Below, piece by piece: positions 55,502-64,000 of a stretch of 64,000 bases of DNA (within the stretch, counting starts at the first letter, position 1; every line of letters starts with the position of its first letter). Position numbers and translations under genes: made by a program. The notes under the pieces are model-generated. The model searched no databases, had not been told where the DNA came from, and was given only the letters and a program-made list of their open reading frames with translations. This stretch comes from Pedobacter frigiditerrae (lineage in GTDB: Bacteria > Bacteroidota > Bacteroidia > Sphingobacteriales > Sphingobacteriaceae), in contig NZ_SJSK01000002.1 in NCBI RefSeq assembly GCF_004331645.1, positions 682,001-746,000 of the forward strand. Direction: 5' to 3'.

Positions 55502-55680
55502 GGAGCTTTTACGCTATATCCCGATAAAAATCGGGATGCCGTTTCAATCATGGCTATTTAACAACAGAAGTCCAGGTAAAACCATACATAGCCGCAGAGA
55601 AACACTGTTCCTAAACCTGATTGCAGCGATAGCTCTTGGGCGGAAAGCAGGACTAGGCTTTGTTTATTACAGTGCAATCG
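55502..55680. repeat. Intergenic repeat, copy 2 (after the LacI gene)
   Basis: Begins with a TCCCGAT/ATCGGGA hairpin and continues CCGTTTCAATCATGGCTATT, TAACAACAGAAGTCCAGGTAA, CATAGCCGCAGAGAA, CCTGATTGCAGCGATAGC and GCGGAAAGCAGGACTAGG. It parallels 53978-54170 with scattered changes. No gene is seen in 55391-55752. Confidence 0.65.
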
Positions 55681-55752
55681 CTTTTCAAAAACACTTCACA
55701 AAGTGAACAACTGAAAGTATAGGTAAGTGTATCAGCCGACAGAAAAAATAAT

Positions 55753-56043
55753 TTATTTAGATCTTTCGTCTTTCAACTTTTTATCCACAATAAAAGGAGC
55801 GAAAGGCAATAAGGAAGCTATAAAAATTAAGACTGCTTTACCAAATTTCCATTTTTGTTCTTGCCAAGCCATAATTAAACAAGCTGCATATAATAAAAAC
55901 AATAATCCATGTGCCCAACCAGTATACTTTACAGCTAATGGCATATCTGCTAAATATTTCAGTGGCATTGCAACCAATAATAACAGTAGATATGAAATAC
56001 CTTCGGCAACGGCTACTTTTCTAAAAAGGTTTAAAGAAGTCAT
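55753..56043 (-). CDS. DUF3817 small membrane protein
   Basis: A 96-aa protein with three membrane helices (about 15-32, 38-58, 68-85) and the DUF3817 pattern FRKVAVAEGISYLLLLLVAMP, then GWAHGLLFLLY and FAPFIVDKKL. Function unknown. An overlapping plus-strand frame of similar length is judged a shadow because the minus frame has the family pattern and a good ATG. Confidence 0.9.
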   Translation of the reverse strand: MTSLNLFRKVAVAEGISYLLLLLVAMPLKYLADMPLAVKYTGWAHGLLFLLYAACLIMAWQEQKWKFGKAVLIFIASLLPFAPFIVDKKLKDERSK

Positions 56044-56126
56044 AAAATGGATTTGAACAAAAGTAAAAAAAGCTTGCTCGTTACAGACCTATACTTTTAA
56101 TTTTTACATTTCACTTACTACTTGCT

Positions 56127-57290
56127 TTAAAACTCAAAGCTGTCTAGGTATTTATAACAAGAACCCGTGTTTAATAAAAGGATTTTTTCGTCTCGTCTTA
56201 CCTCTCCGTTTTTTAACAGTTGCTTTAATGCAGCCAATAATGCAGCTCCTTCTGGAGCTACTAACATCCCTTCTAGGGCAGCAATTTCTTTAACACTCGT
56301 TACAATCTCTTTTTCTGAAACAGAGATTGCTAAACCTTTAGACTGTTTCAAAACGTCTAACATCATTTTTTCTGCAAAAGGATGTGGCACGGCAAGGCCA
56401 TTTGCTATAGTTGGGGAACCTTGATAACCTGATGAATTTAATTGTAGCCCATTAAAGGTATCTACTAATGGTTTACAATTGTCGGCCTGTACCGCTATCA
56501 TTTTAGTTTGAACATCTTTAATCCATCCCATGCTTTGCATTTCTTTAAAAGCTTTCCAAATGCCTATTAGTCCGGTACCTCCTCCAGCTGGGTAAAGAAT
56601 AACATCTGGCAATTTCCAATCTAGTTGTTCTGCAATCTCATAACCTAAAGTTTTTTTACCCTCAAGTCGATAAGGTTCTTTCATTGTAGAAATATCGAAG
56701 TAACCATTATCTTTTTTAAGTTCGGCGACTACTTTTGCGCAGTCATTAATTAACCCATCAACCAAAATGAGTTCTGCTCCAAAAGCCTTACATTCTTTTT
56801 TAAATGCTTCTGGTGTATGCCTAGGCATTACTACAATAGATTTTATTGCTGCTTTTGCACAATAAGCGCTTAATGCACCGCCCGCATTACCAGCCGTAGG
56901 TACAATGCAAGCATCAACATTTAACTCCTTAGCCTTTGAAATGGCCATACTTAGACCTCTAGCCTTAAAAGACCCTGTAGGGTTAAATGATTCGTCTTTG
57001 ATTATTAGTTCGTTTAACTCTAATCTTTCTGCTAGTCTTGAAAGATGAAGTATTGGTGTCCAACCTTCACCTAAAGTAATACGGTTATTTTCATCCAGCA
57101 ATGGAAGAAAGTTTCCATAGCGCCACATAGACCTCACATTTGATAGGATGCTATTTTTAGCAGTAGAAGGAGTTAAATCAAAATGAACTGTTATTGGTGA
57201 TTTCCCACACTGGGTGCAGAAACTATTTAATTGATTTTTATCATACATGTAATTGCATGAATAACATCTTAACTCGTAATTAATGGGCAT
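56127..57290 (-). CDS. Threonine synthase-like PLP enzyme with N-terminal zinc ribbon
   Basis: A 387-aa fold-type II PLP enzyme. The N-terminus has four cysteines in two pairs (9, 12, 25, 28), a zinc-ribbon-like element found in one class of threonine synthases. The PLP lysine is Lys109 in NPTGSFKARG, with PTAGNAGGA and the phosphate loop AGGGTGLIG. Threonine synthases convert O-phosphohomoserine to threonine. No thrA or thrB is adjacent, so it may be a second enzyme with another substrate such as threonine or diaminopropionate. It follows a LysR gene by 77 bp. Confidence 0.85.
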   Translation of the reverse strand: MPINYELRCYSCNYMYDKNQLNSFCTQCGKSPITVHFDLTPSTAKNSILSNVRSMWRYGNFLPLLDENNRITLGEGWTPILHLSRLAERLELNELIIKDESFNPTGSFKARGLSMAISKAKELNVDACIVPTAGNAGGALSAYCAKAAIKSIVVMPRHTPEAFKKECKAFGAELILVDGLINDCAKVVAELKKDNGYFDISTMKEPYRLEGKKTLGYEIAEQLDWKLPDVILYPAGGGTGLIGIWKAFKEMQSMGWIKDVQTKMIAVQADNCKPLVDTFNGLQLNSSGYQGSPTIANGLAVPHPFAEKMMLDVLKQSKGLAISVSEKEIVTSVKEIAALEGMLVAPEGAALLAALKQLLKNGEVRRDEKILLLNTGSCYKYLDSFEF

Positions 57291-57367
57291 AGCTTTATTA
57301 TTTCTGTTATCGTTTTAACAAAACTAGTGCGATAAAAACTTTAAAGCCAATACTGTTTTTGAATAAC

Positions 57368-58276
57368 CTATAACAAAAAGTTATAATGATTTTTAGCGAA
57401 TTTGATGAATGCTTTGCTAATGCCACTATTTTCTTCACCAATTCTCTGAATAAAATAAAAGTGTCTATTAATGATTAAATCTTCTATTTCTAATTGTACG
57501 AGTTCTCCTCTTTCTAGTTCTTTTGCTACGGCTTTTAATGGTAAAAAACCTAGGCTATCATCAGCCAAAATGAAATTTTTTAAAGCTTCCGTACCACCTA
57601 GTCGCATACAAATATTTAAATCGGCAATTTTTACTCCATGTGCTGATAGTGCATGGCTTACAGCAATGAGTGTTCCGGATCCTCTTTCTCTAAGCGAGAT
57701 TGGTATATTTTTGAGCTCGGCGATTGTGTAGTTATTTTTTGCAGTTAAATAGCTAGTAGCCGAACAAACTGGAATTACCTTTTCAGTTAAGAAATACTGG
57801 CTATTCACATCTGCCATTTTATCCTTACCTTCAATTATGGCTAAATCGATTTCATGATCGATTAATGCTTGCATCACATTCTCTGAGTTGCGATTTACCA
57901 AACTAATTTTAATTGCTATATTTTTTTTGCGGAATGCAGATAACACTGCGGGAATAACGTATAATGCAATTGTTGTACTGGCACCAAGCTTAAGTTCTCC
58001 ATTTAACATTTGTTTATTGTGAATGCTACCTATTTCGAACTCAATTTGTTTACTAAGCTCAGTTGCCCTCAATAAATGTTGCTGTAGTAAAATGCCTGCC
58101 TCGCTAAGTAACACTGCCCCTTTTTTACGTTCAAACAGCGGGGTTTTATAATGTTCTTCTAGGTTACGGATATGCTTGCTAATTGCTGGCTGGCTAATAA
58201 ACAATATCTCGCTGGCCTTAGTGAAACTAAGGTGTTTTGCCACTTCAATAAAAACAAGGTGATTAAAAGACAGCAT
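57368..58276 (-). CDS. LysR family transcriptional regulator
   Basis: A 302-aa regulator. The helix-turn-helix at 1-60 reads FNHLVFIEVAKHLSFTKASE, then ISKHIRNLEEHYKTPLFER, and the substrate-binding domain spans about 90-295 (GELKLGASTTIALYVIP). Its similarity to CysB/CbbR-type members cannot be resolved here. It is transcribed toward the threonine-synthase-like gene on the same strand, so it may control or share a transcript with it; LysR genes are usually divergent from their targets. Confidence 0.93.
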   Translation of the reverse strand: MLSFNHLVFIEVAKHLSFTKASEILFISQPAISKHIRNLEEHYKTPLFERKKGAVLLSEAGILLQQHLLRATELSKQIEFEIGSIHNKQMLNGELKLGASTTIALYVIPAVLSAFRKKNIAIKISLVNRNSENVMQALIDHEIDLAIIEGKDKMADVNSQYFLTEKVIPVCSATSYLTAKNNYTIAELKNIPISLRERGSGTLIAVSHALSAHGVKIADLNICMRLGGTEALKNFILADDSLGFLPLKAVAKELERGELVQLEIEDLIINRHFYFIQRIGEENSGISKAFIKFAKNHYNFLL

Positions 58277-58326
58277 ATATTACATTTCCTGTTACCTAGA
58301 AATTAAAACACTGCTTAAAATGTCTA

Positions 58327-58875
58327 TTAACCATTTGTTGCAAATTTATTAAGGCTGTCTCTAATTCGCAACAGGTATTTATTTCGATAATAGATATCTT
58401 TTATCGCTTTTAGGACATTTTCTTGTTCAGCGGCACCACTATTATCAAATGAAGATGCTAAAGCTGTCAGCTCCTTATTTAAAGCATCTTCTATTTCTGC
58501 TGTCTGATTTTTTAATTCGGCCAGTTTTTCGGGATCAGTACCAAACTCTAATTCCATTAAAGCTTCGTTAACATCCATCATTTCCATTAAGAAACTTTGT
58601 GGTAGAGCATAGTTTTCACCTTCAACTAATTGATCTTTAAGCTCAAGAATATAATGTAACCTTTTTTGTGGGTCTTTTAAAACCTGAAACGCTTTGTTGT
58701 TAACTGTAGAAAGCTCTAAAACCTCATCTTGTTTCTCCTGACCTTCATTGATATAAAAATCTGGGTGAAACTGCTTGCTCAACTGGTAAAACTTTTGCTT
58801 TACCAATTTTTGGTCTGGATTAAAACTTACTGGCAGCTCATAAAGCTCGAAATAATTTAAGGGTTCATTAGCCAT
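58327..58875 (-). CDS. hscB: Fe-S cluster assembly co-chaperone HscB
   Basis: A 182-aa J-domain protein. The J-domain has NYFELYELPVSFNPD and the HPD motif at 37-39 that stimulates HscA ATPase. The C-terminal three-helix part (about 90-175) binds the scaffold IscU. It helps transfer Fe-S clusters to apoproteins. It lies 12 bp after rseP on the same strand; hscA and iscU are not in the window. Confidence 0.93.
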   Translation of the reverse strand: MANEPLNYFELYELPVSFNPDQKLVKQKFYQLSKQFHPDFYINEGQEKQDEVLELSTVNNKAFQVLKDPQKRLHYILELKDQLVEGENYALPQSFLMEMMDVNEALMELEFGTDPEKLAELKNQTAEIEDALNKELTALASSFDNSGAAEQENVLKAIKDIYYRNKYLLRIRDSLNKFATNG

Positions 58876-58887
58876 TGGTTCATTAGT

Positions 58888-60270
58888 TTATTTGCCTAAC
58901 AACTTCAGAATATCATTACCAAAGGCAAATACCATTAAACTCAATAGGATAACAAAACCAACAACTTGTGCCCTTTCCATAAATTTATCGCTTAATGGTC
59001 TTCTAATGATCATTTCGATAATTAAAAATACGACGTGACCTCCATCTAAAGCTGGAATTGGCAATAAATTCATAAAGGCAAGCGCCATAGAAATTAATCC
59101 TGTTAAGCGCCAGAAGTTTTCCCATTCAAATTCAGAGCCATAAACTTGTGCAATACCAATTGGGCTGCTAATGTTACGGGCACTTACTTTACCGGTAATC
59201 ATTTTCCAAATTCCTTTACCATTATCGGCAAAAGTTGTCCACGCTTTTGTGGTACCAACTGAGAAAGATTCTAAGAAGCCATAACTAACGTGTGTTTCAT
59301 GTAATGCTTTAATCCCAAATACAACCCCTAAAGTTCCATCTGCTGCAACTTTAGGTTTAAGGTCTAAGGCTTTACCATTACGCCAAACTGTTAAAGTAAT
59401 TACCTTACCAGCAGACTTCTCAGCTGCAGCAACTATTTCATCTCTAAAACGAACTGGAGTTCCATTAACAGCTAACACGCTATCTCCAGCTTTAACACCT
59501 GCATCAAATGCTGGCGCTACACTTTTAGCTGGCTGTACTCCTCTAATCTTTTTCCAAAAAGAAACCTTTTCTGGTGTATGATCTGCAACGCTTTTGATTT
59601 TTTTAGTTTCCATCCTTGGCGCCACAAATTCTTGAATGCCATATTCGCTAATGCTATTTAACACCGTTTCAGGAACTTTTAAATCTACTGCCTGGCCATT
59701 ACGAGAAACAGTTAATTTTGGACTTCCCAGCAAAACCTTCGAGCTAATTAATTCATTAAAACGAACAACTTTGTTTCCGTTAATTGCTAAAATTCTATCA
59801 CCAGTTTGAATGCCTATTTCCTTACCAATTATCCCAGGAGAAACACCATTTACTAATTTATCGTTAGTGATATAGTCTTCACCATATTTAAATGTTAAAA
59901 TCCAGAAAATGAAAATACCTACCAAAACATTAACGATGATACCTCCTAACATTACGATTAAACGTTGCCAAGCTGGTTTAGAGCGAAACTCCCAAGGTTC
60001 TGCAGGTAACGCCATCTGTTCGGTATCCATAGATTCGTCTATCATACCAGAGATTTTTACATAGCCACCTAAAGGCAACCACCCCACTCCATATTCAGTT
60101 TCGCCAACTTTAAAGCTAAAAAGCTTAAAGCCCCAAGCATCAAAAAAAAGATAGAATTTTTCAACTTTTATTCCGAAGGCACGTGCCGCTAAAAAATGTC
60201 CTAATTCGTGTAAAATTACTAGTATCGATAATCCCAGCAAAAGCTGGCCCGCCATAATCAGTCCGTTCAT
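58888..60270 (-). CDS. rseP: Site-2 RIP metalloprotease RseP
   Basis: A 460-aa membrane zinc protease that cuts anti-sigma factors or signal-peptide remnants within the membrane. The HELGH zinc site is at 21-25 in the first helix, the third ligand lies in NLLPIPALDGGH, and two PDZ domains span about 120-330. It lies 39 bp downstream of dxr and 12 bp before hscB, so the three are probably co-transcribed. Confidence 0.95.
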   Translation of the reverse strand: MNGLIMAGQLLLGLSILVILHELGHFLAARAFGIKVEKFYLFFDAWGFKLFSFKVGETEYGVGWLPLGGYVKISGMIDESMDTEQMALPAEPWEFRSKPAWQRLIVMLGGIIVNVLVGIFIFWILTFKYGEDYITNDKLVNGVSPGIIGKEIGIQTGDRILAINGNKVVRFNELISSKVLLGSPKLTVSRNGQAVDLKVPETVLNSISEYGIQEFVAPRMETKKIKSVADHTPEKVSFWKKIRGVQPAKSVAPAFDAGVKAGDSVLAVNGTPVRFRDEIVAAAEKSAGKVITLTVWRNGKALDLKPKVAADGTLGVVFGIKALHETHVSYGFLESFSVGTTKAWTTFADNGKGIWKMITGKVSARNISSPIGIAQVYGSEFEWENFWRLTGLISMALAFMNLLPIPALDGGHVVFLIIEMIIRRPLSDKFMERAQVVGFVILLSLMVFAFGNDILKLLGK

Positions 60271-60309
60271 GTAGTGTTTTTATGTTAAGTCTTTTAGATA
60301 TTTTAAATT

Positions 60310-61455
60310 TTATTTTGTTACGAGTTGACTTGCAAATATACGTGTCTCCTTGTCTGTTTCTAAATAATTTTGGAGCGTAGGCAGACTAACGAAAGTCATT
60401 TTTTGCATACATTCCTCAATCACATCACTCATTTGTAAAAAGCCAATTTTATCCTTCAAAAATGCATCTACTACAATTTCGTTAGCTGCATTGATGATAC
60501 AAGGCATATTACCACCTTTTTTCATTGCCGTAAAGGCAAGCTCAAGGTTACGAAAATTTTCTGTATCTGCCTGTAAAAATGTGAATTCTGGATGGTTTAA
60601 AAAGTTAAATCTTTCGAAATTACTGCTAACCCTTTGAGGATAAGCCAATGCATAATGAATTGGTAATTTCATATCTGGCAAACCCATTTGCGCTTTAATG
60701 GAGCCATCTGTAAATTGCACCATCGAATGAATAATTGATTGTGGGTGAACTACCACTTCAATTTGTTCAGCTTCTAAACCGAACAACCATTTTGCTTCAA
60801 TAGCTTCTAAACCTTTATTCATTAACGAAGCAGAGTCGATGGTAATCTTTGCCCCCATCACCCAGTTGGGATGTTTTAGTGCCTGTTCTTTTTGTACAGT
60901 TGCTAAGAAGGATAAGTCTTTCCCTCTAAATGGCCCGCCAGATGCGGTTAAAAAAATCTTTTCAATTGGATTATTTTCTTCGCCTACCAAACATTGAAAA
61001 ATTGCTGAATGCTCTGAATCTACTGGAATTATTTTTACACCATTTTCTTTAGCCAATTGCATCACTAATTCTCCTGCAACCACTAAAGTTTCTTTATTGG
61101 CAAGGCCGATGTCTTTTTTGGCTTCAATAGCAGCGATGGTAGGTTTTAATCCTACAGAACCCATAATTGCTGTTAATACAAACTGAGTTTGAGGCAATTG
61201 AACCGCAGCAATTAACGCTTCTTCGCCACAAAGAACCTCTACATTTGGCAACGCATTTTTAACTTTTGTATAATGGTCTTCACAAGTGATGACCACCATT
61301 TTAGGATTAAATTCTAAAGCTTGCTGTATTAACAAATCAGCATTATTTTGCGCTGTTAAAACATCAATCATATATAAACTTGGATTGGCCCGAACTACTT
61401 CCAAAGCTTGTGTTCCAATAGAACCTGTTGAACCTAGTATTGATATGTTTTTCAA
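60310..61455 (-). CDS. dxr: 1-deoxy-D-xylulose-5-phosphate reductoisomerase
   Basis: A 381-aa enzyme of the non-mevalonate isoprenoid pathway that makes 2-C-methyl-erythritol 4-phosphate with NADPH. The start SILGSTGSIGTQAL is the NADPH site, PVDSEHSAIFQCL carries the metal ligands, and TASGGPFRG is the substrate loop. The initiation codon is TTG: the family begins at this point and no ATG fits. Its spacer to the GH3-like gene is 14 bp and contains the GTTGTAATGTT word. Confidence 0.96.
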   Translation of the reverse strand: MKNISILGSTGSIGTQALEVVRANPSLYMIDVLTAQNNADLLIQQALEFNPKMVVITCEDHYTKVKNALPNVEVLCGEEALIAAVQLPQTQFVLTAIMGSVGLKPTIAAIEAKKDIGLANKETLVVAGELVMQLAKENGVKIIPVDSEHSAIFQCLVGEENNPIEKIFLTASGGPFRGKDLSFLATVQKEQALKHPNWVMGAKITIDSASLMNKGLEAIEAKWLFGLEAEQIEVVVHPQSIIHSMVQFTDGSIKAQMGLPDMKLPIHYALAYPQRVSSNFERFNFLNHPEFTFLQADTENFRNLELAFTAMKKGGNMPCIINAANEIVVDAFLKDKIGFLQMSDVIEECMQKMTFVSLPTLQNYLETDKETRIFASQLVTK

Positions 61456-61469
61456 GAGATGTTGTAATG

Positions 61470-62978
61470 TTAAAACGTTGTAATGTTGTAATGTTGCAGT
61501 GAGTCCGCTATCTTCCTGTCATTACTTAATCTAGGCACTTTATTTTGCCCACCTAATTTCCCTTCTGACCGCATATAATCTACAAAAGCATCTTTCTTTA
61601 ACGAACGGATAATCAGCTTTTGCAAAATCTTTCCTTCGATTAAATCAAAGTAGTAAATATTTTTCTTTTGCAACGCTAAATCTACTTTTTCGCTAAACGC
61701 TTTTAAATCTTTTGGTTCACTGGCAAATTCTACAAACCATTCATGAAAAGGTAATTCGCCCGCTGGTGGATTAACTTGTGGGGCAACAGTAAACTCTGTA
61801 ATCTCTACTCCTTCTTCATTAGCAACTAACAAAATCGCTTGTTCCACTTCTTCGCCAATAACGTGTTCTCCAAAAGCAGAAATGAAATGCTTAATCCTTC
61901 CTGTTACTAAAATTTTATAAGGATTTTTTGAAACGAACTTAATGGTATCGCCAATGCTATATCCCCACAAACCAGCAGTCGTATTCAAAATTAATGCATA
62001 ATTGGTATCTAATTCTACGTCTGCTAAACTTAACCTTGTTGGTTTATCATTATAATATTCATCAGCAGGGATAAATTCATAAAATATTCCGGCTTTTGCC
62101 AAAAGCAATAAACTTTTATCTTTTTGAGAATCTTGATAGGCAATAAAACCTTCAGAAGCTGGATAGGTTTCAATGGTATCTATTGTTTTACCAATGCTTG
62201 CTTCAATCTTTGCACGATAGGGTTCGTAATTTACACCGCCATAAACAAACAAGCTAAAATTCTTGAAGATATCCTTTATCTTTTTACCATTAGATTTTTC
62301 GCTTAACTTATCGAAATACATTTGAACCCAAGGTGGAATACCCGAAATCAATGTCATATCTTCTGTTATCGTCTCTCCTACTATGGCATCAACCTTTTCT
62401 TCCCAATCTTCAATACAGTTAGTTTCATAAGATGGCAATCTGTTTTTTTGCAAATAAGCTGGCACTAAATGAGCCACAATACCAGATAAACGACCAACAT
62501 TAATTCCGTTCTTTTTAGTTAAAATCGGGCTTCCTTGTAAGAAAATCATTTTACCATTCACAAAGTCGGTCTTACCCGTTTCATGTATGTAAGTTAATAA
62601 TGCATTACGAGCAGCTTTGATATGCTGAGGCATAGATTCTTTAGAAATCGGAATATATTTCACACCAGATGTGGTACCTGAAGTTTTAGCAAAAAATTGA
62701 GGTTTACCTTTCCAAAGCACATCTTTTTCACCTGCTACAACCCTATCAATGTAAGGCCTTAAAGCTTCATAATCCCTAATTGGAACATTAGCTTTAAAAG
62801 CTTCGTAATTTTTGATGTTAGAAAAATGATGGTCCTTACCGAAAGCTGTATATGACGCAGATTTAATTAAAGAATGAAAAACATCATCTTGTGCTTTTAT
62901 CGCATCCTTTTTCCACTTGTTAATTTTTTTAACCACCCACGCAGCAAATGGCTTACTTAGTGCCGCTTTTAATCCCAT
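61470..62978 (-). CDS. GH3 auxin-responsive promoter family protein (acyl-adenylating type)
   Basis: About 502 aa from the ATG at 62976-62978; a TTG three codons earlier lies inside a dispersed repeat and is not favoured. The P-loop-like ATP motif is FAKTSGTTSGVKYIPIS and the C-terminal GRIKHFISAFGEHVIGEEVEQ matches the GH3 family of acyl-acid amido synthetases in the ANL superfamily. In plants these join amino acids to hormones; bacterial substrates are unknown. It probably shares a transcript with dxr. Confidence 0.93.
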   Translation of the reverse strand: MGLKAALSKPFAAWVVKKINKWKKDAIKAQDDVFHSLIKSASYTAFGKDHHFSNIKNYEAFKANVPIRDYEALRPYIDRVVAGEKDVLWKGKPQFFAKTSGTTSGVKYIPISKESMPQHIKAARNALLTYIHETGKTDFVNGKMIFLQGSPILTKKNGINVGRLSGIVAHLVPAYLQKNRLPSYETNCIEDWEEKVDAIVGETITEDMTLISGIPPWVQMYFDKLSEKSNGKKIKDIFKNFSLFVYGGVNYEPYRAKIEASIGKTIDTIETYPASEGFIAYQDSQKDKSLLLLAKAGIFYEFIPADEYYNDKPTRLSLADVELDTNYALILNTTAGLWGYSIGDTIKFVSKNPYKILVTGRIKHFISAFGEHVIGEEVEQAILLVANEEGVEITEFTVAPQVNPPAGELPFHEWFVEFASEPKDLKAFSEKVDLALQKKNIYYFDLIEGKILQKLIIRSLKKDAFVDYMRSEGKLGGQNKVPRLSNDRKIADSLQHYNITTF

Positions 62979-62985
62979 AAAGCCC

Positions 62986-63096
62986 AAACCCCTAAAGGGG
63001 CTTCTCCTTTCTAGCGTTAATATTTAGTTGTTTCATTATTCTACACATAGTATTTGGCGATTACATAAAAGTCCCCTTTAGGGGATTTAGGGGTTA
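62986..63096. repeat. Inverted pair of CCCCTAAAGGGG repeats
   Basis: AAACCCCTAAAGGGGCTT at 62986-63003 and, in the other orientation, AAGTCCCCTTTAGGGG followed by ATTTAGGGGTT (63069-63095). The left arm lacks 9 bp of the right one. The 65 bp between them hold nothing recognisable. The right arm overlaps the end of the membrane protein frame. Confidence 0.6.
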
Positions 63097-63969
63097 AACG
63101 ATATTATGAATAATGTCTGGATGTTCATCCCCCTTATATTCACTCATAATTTTACGATATGCCACTGTAAAAAATGCAGTGGTAAATGGTACAATTACAA
63201 ACGAACTAAATACCACAACAATTAAAGAAACATATTGATTGATATCATAATCAAAAAAGTAATTAACCAATCTAAAACCTGTTAAAACTACTACATAGAA
63301 AAAGCCAAATACCACAGCTTGCACCAACACCAAGCCAGCCAAAATGAATAACAGCTTAATAAAGTTACCTTTTGTAGTCGCCAAACTTAGCTTGATAGAT
63401 TCAAATGGTGTGCTCTTTTTATCAATAATGAAAAATGGGAAGAATACAATCCTGATGAAAGTGAAAAAGATACTTAAAACAGCAATACCAACAGCAATAT
63501 TTACAATTACCTTTCCTGCATAAGTGAAATTATCTATCACACCTTGATCAACTGCAAATTTTAAAATCAAGTCTAAAATGTAAAGAATAGGCATTAACAA
63601 TATGCCCACTAAAAATATACTGATACCAAAATAAACCGTTCCAACCAAAAACCTAGCAATTTCTGAACGTGTAGGTAAGGTTTCGATTATCTTTATCTCT
63701 TCAGTTTCGTGGTCTAATAAATGGAATATGTATTTAATTAGACAAAGTTCCACCACACAATAACTTAAAATAAACATCAACAACATTATTATCCTAATTC
63801 CAATATTAAGCTCTCCCATAAAAAAAGCCATAAAGGTTGATGTTGATGCGGTAATGAATATTAAAAAGCAGAGCGTTGCGATAGAAAAGTAATTATCACG
63901 GGTTACCTTCCATGCTTGCATAATTACATCTTTAACTGCAAAAGTGCTTTCCTTTAAATAGTCTATCAT
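63094..63969 (-). CDS. Hypothetical polytopic membrane protein
   Basis: A 291-aa protein with about six membrane helices (near 22-45, 55-78, 105-135, 150-178, 205-235, 245-275). The layout, with an amphipathic N-terminus WKVTRDNYFSIATLCFLIFI and polar loops SLATTKGNFIKLL, resembles the membrane domains of glycerophosphodiesterase-like or DUF4013-type proteins, but I cannot assign a family. It is the first gene at the right edge, upstream of the GH3-like gene on the same strand. Confidence 0.8.
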   Translation of the reverse strand: MIDYLKESTFAVKDVIMQAWKVTRDNYFSIATLCFLIFITASTSTFMAFFMGELNIGIRIIMLLMFILSYCVVELCLIKYIFHLLDHETEEIKIIETLPTRSEIARFLVGTVYFGISIFLVGILLMPILYILDLILKFAVDQGVIDNFTYAGKVIVNIAVGIAVLSIFFTFIRIVFFPFFIIDKKSTPFESIKLSLATTKGNFIKLLFILAGLVLVQAVVFGFFYVVVLTGFRLVNYFFDYDINQYVSLIVVVFSSFVIVPFTTAFFTVAYRKIMSEYKGDEHPDIIHNIV

Positions 63970-64000
63970 GATTGTTTAAATATTATTCTTTTAAAAAAAT

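Noticed and set aside
55727..56056. Plus-strand frame of 109 aa
   Set aside because: It overlaps the DUF3817 gene on the other strand, which has the family pattern and three clear membrane helices.

Overview
The window is AT-rich bacterial DNA that looks like a member of the Bacteroidota, most likely Sphingobacteriaceae (Pedobacter-like). The reasons are promoters of the TTTG-N19/20-TAnnTTTG type, few Shine-Dalgarno sites, several TTG starts, lipoproteins with short lipoboxes, family-typical gene sets (GH105, GH28, GH130, single-polypeptide sulfite reductase with a HEPN-like tail, DUF892 stress protein), and intergenic spaces full of dispersed palindromic repeats. The genus is inference. No phage, integrase, transposase, CRISPR array or rRNA was found.

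Layout. 1-6.1 kb: a MacA/MacB-like export operon (minus strand, running off the left edge) divergent from an NtrC-type regulator and histidine kinase; a good sigma-54 site lies in front of the export operon. 6.1-7.1 kb: no conventional gene, but two convergent promoters, a 50-aa small ORF, a tRNA-like cloverleaf with a CAT anticodon and a terminator. 7.1-11.3 kb: CDP-alcohol phosphatidyltransferase, a lipoprotein and glgA-glgC. 11.5-21.1 kb: assimilatory sulfur block: sulfite reductase, two uroporphyrinogen-III methyltransferases, a precorrin-2 dehydrogenase fused to a TauE/SafE permease, APS reductase, CysD and CysN, with an Rrf2 regulator upstream. 21.2-24.4 kb: secreted GH2 beta-galactosidase with two LacI-type palindromes upstream. 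24.4-26.0 and 26.5-27.2 kb: two gene-free stretches, the first built largely of arrays with an exact 11-bp period, the second of CCTAAG-type palindromic repeats.

27.2-31.2 kb: tesA/ybbA/ybbP-type cluster. 31.4-36.5 kb: a small exported protein, an orphan Vsr-type nuclease, a frameshifted caspase-TPR gene and a GH105 lipoprotein. 36.6-47.6 kb: a stress-flavoured block: Ku and LigD for end joining, an SDR, a 54-aa hydrophilic protein, a lone receiver domain, KTSC, DUF892, a PNPOx-like stress protein, and a GH130/GT4 pair. 47.87 kb: tRNA-Leu(CAA) with a clear promoter and terminator, followed by a CheB-CheR-PAS-histidine kinase. 52.4-55.4 kb: GH28 pectinase and a LacI regulator, each followed by a copy of the same 180-200 bp intergenic repeat. 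55.7-64 kb: DUF3817, a threonine-synthase-like enzyme with a LysR regulator, then housekeeping genes hscB, rseP and dxr, a GH3-like adenylating enzyme and a membrane protein.

The sulfur block is the clearest functional unit. CysDN makes APS and CysH has the iron-sulfur cysteines of an APS reductase, so no APS kinase is needed. Sulfite goes to the siroheme sulfite reductase, and CobA plus the SirC-like domain make the siroheme precursor. A shared CTACTA/TAGTAG promoter motif links the sulfite reductase, the lone cobA copy and the odd 6.4-6.9 kb locus. All alignments and structures here were made by eye.
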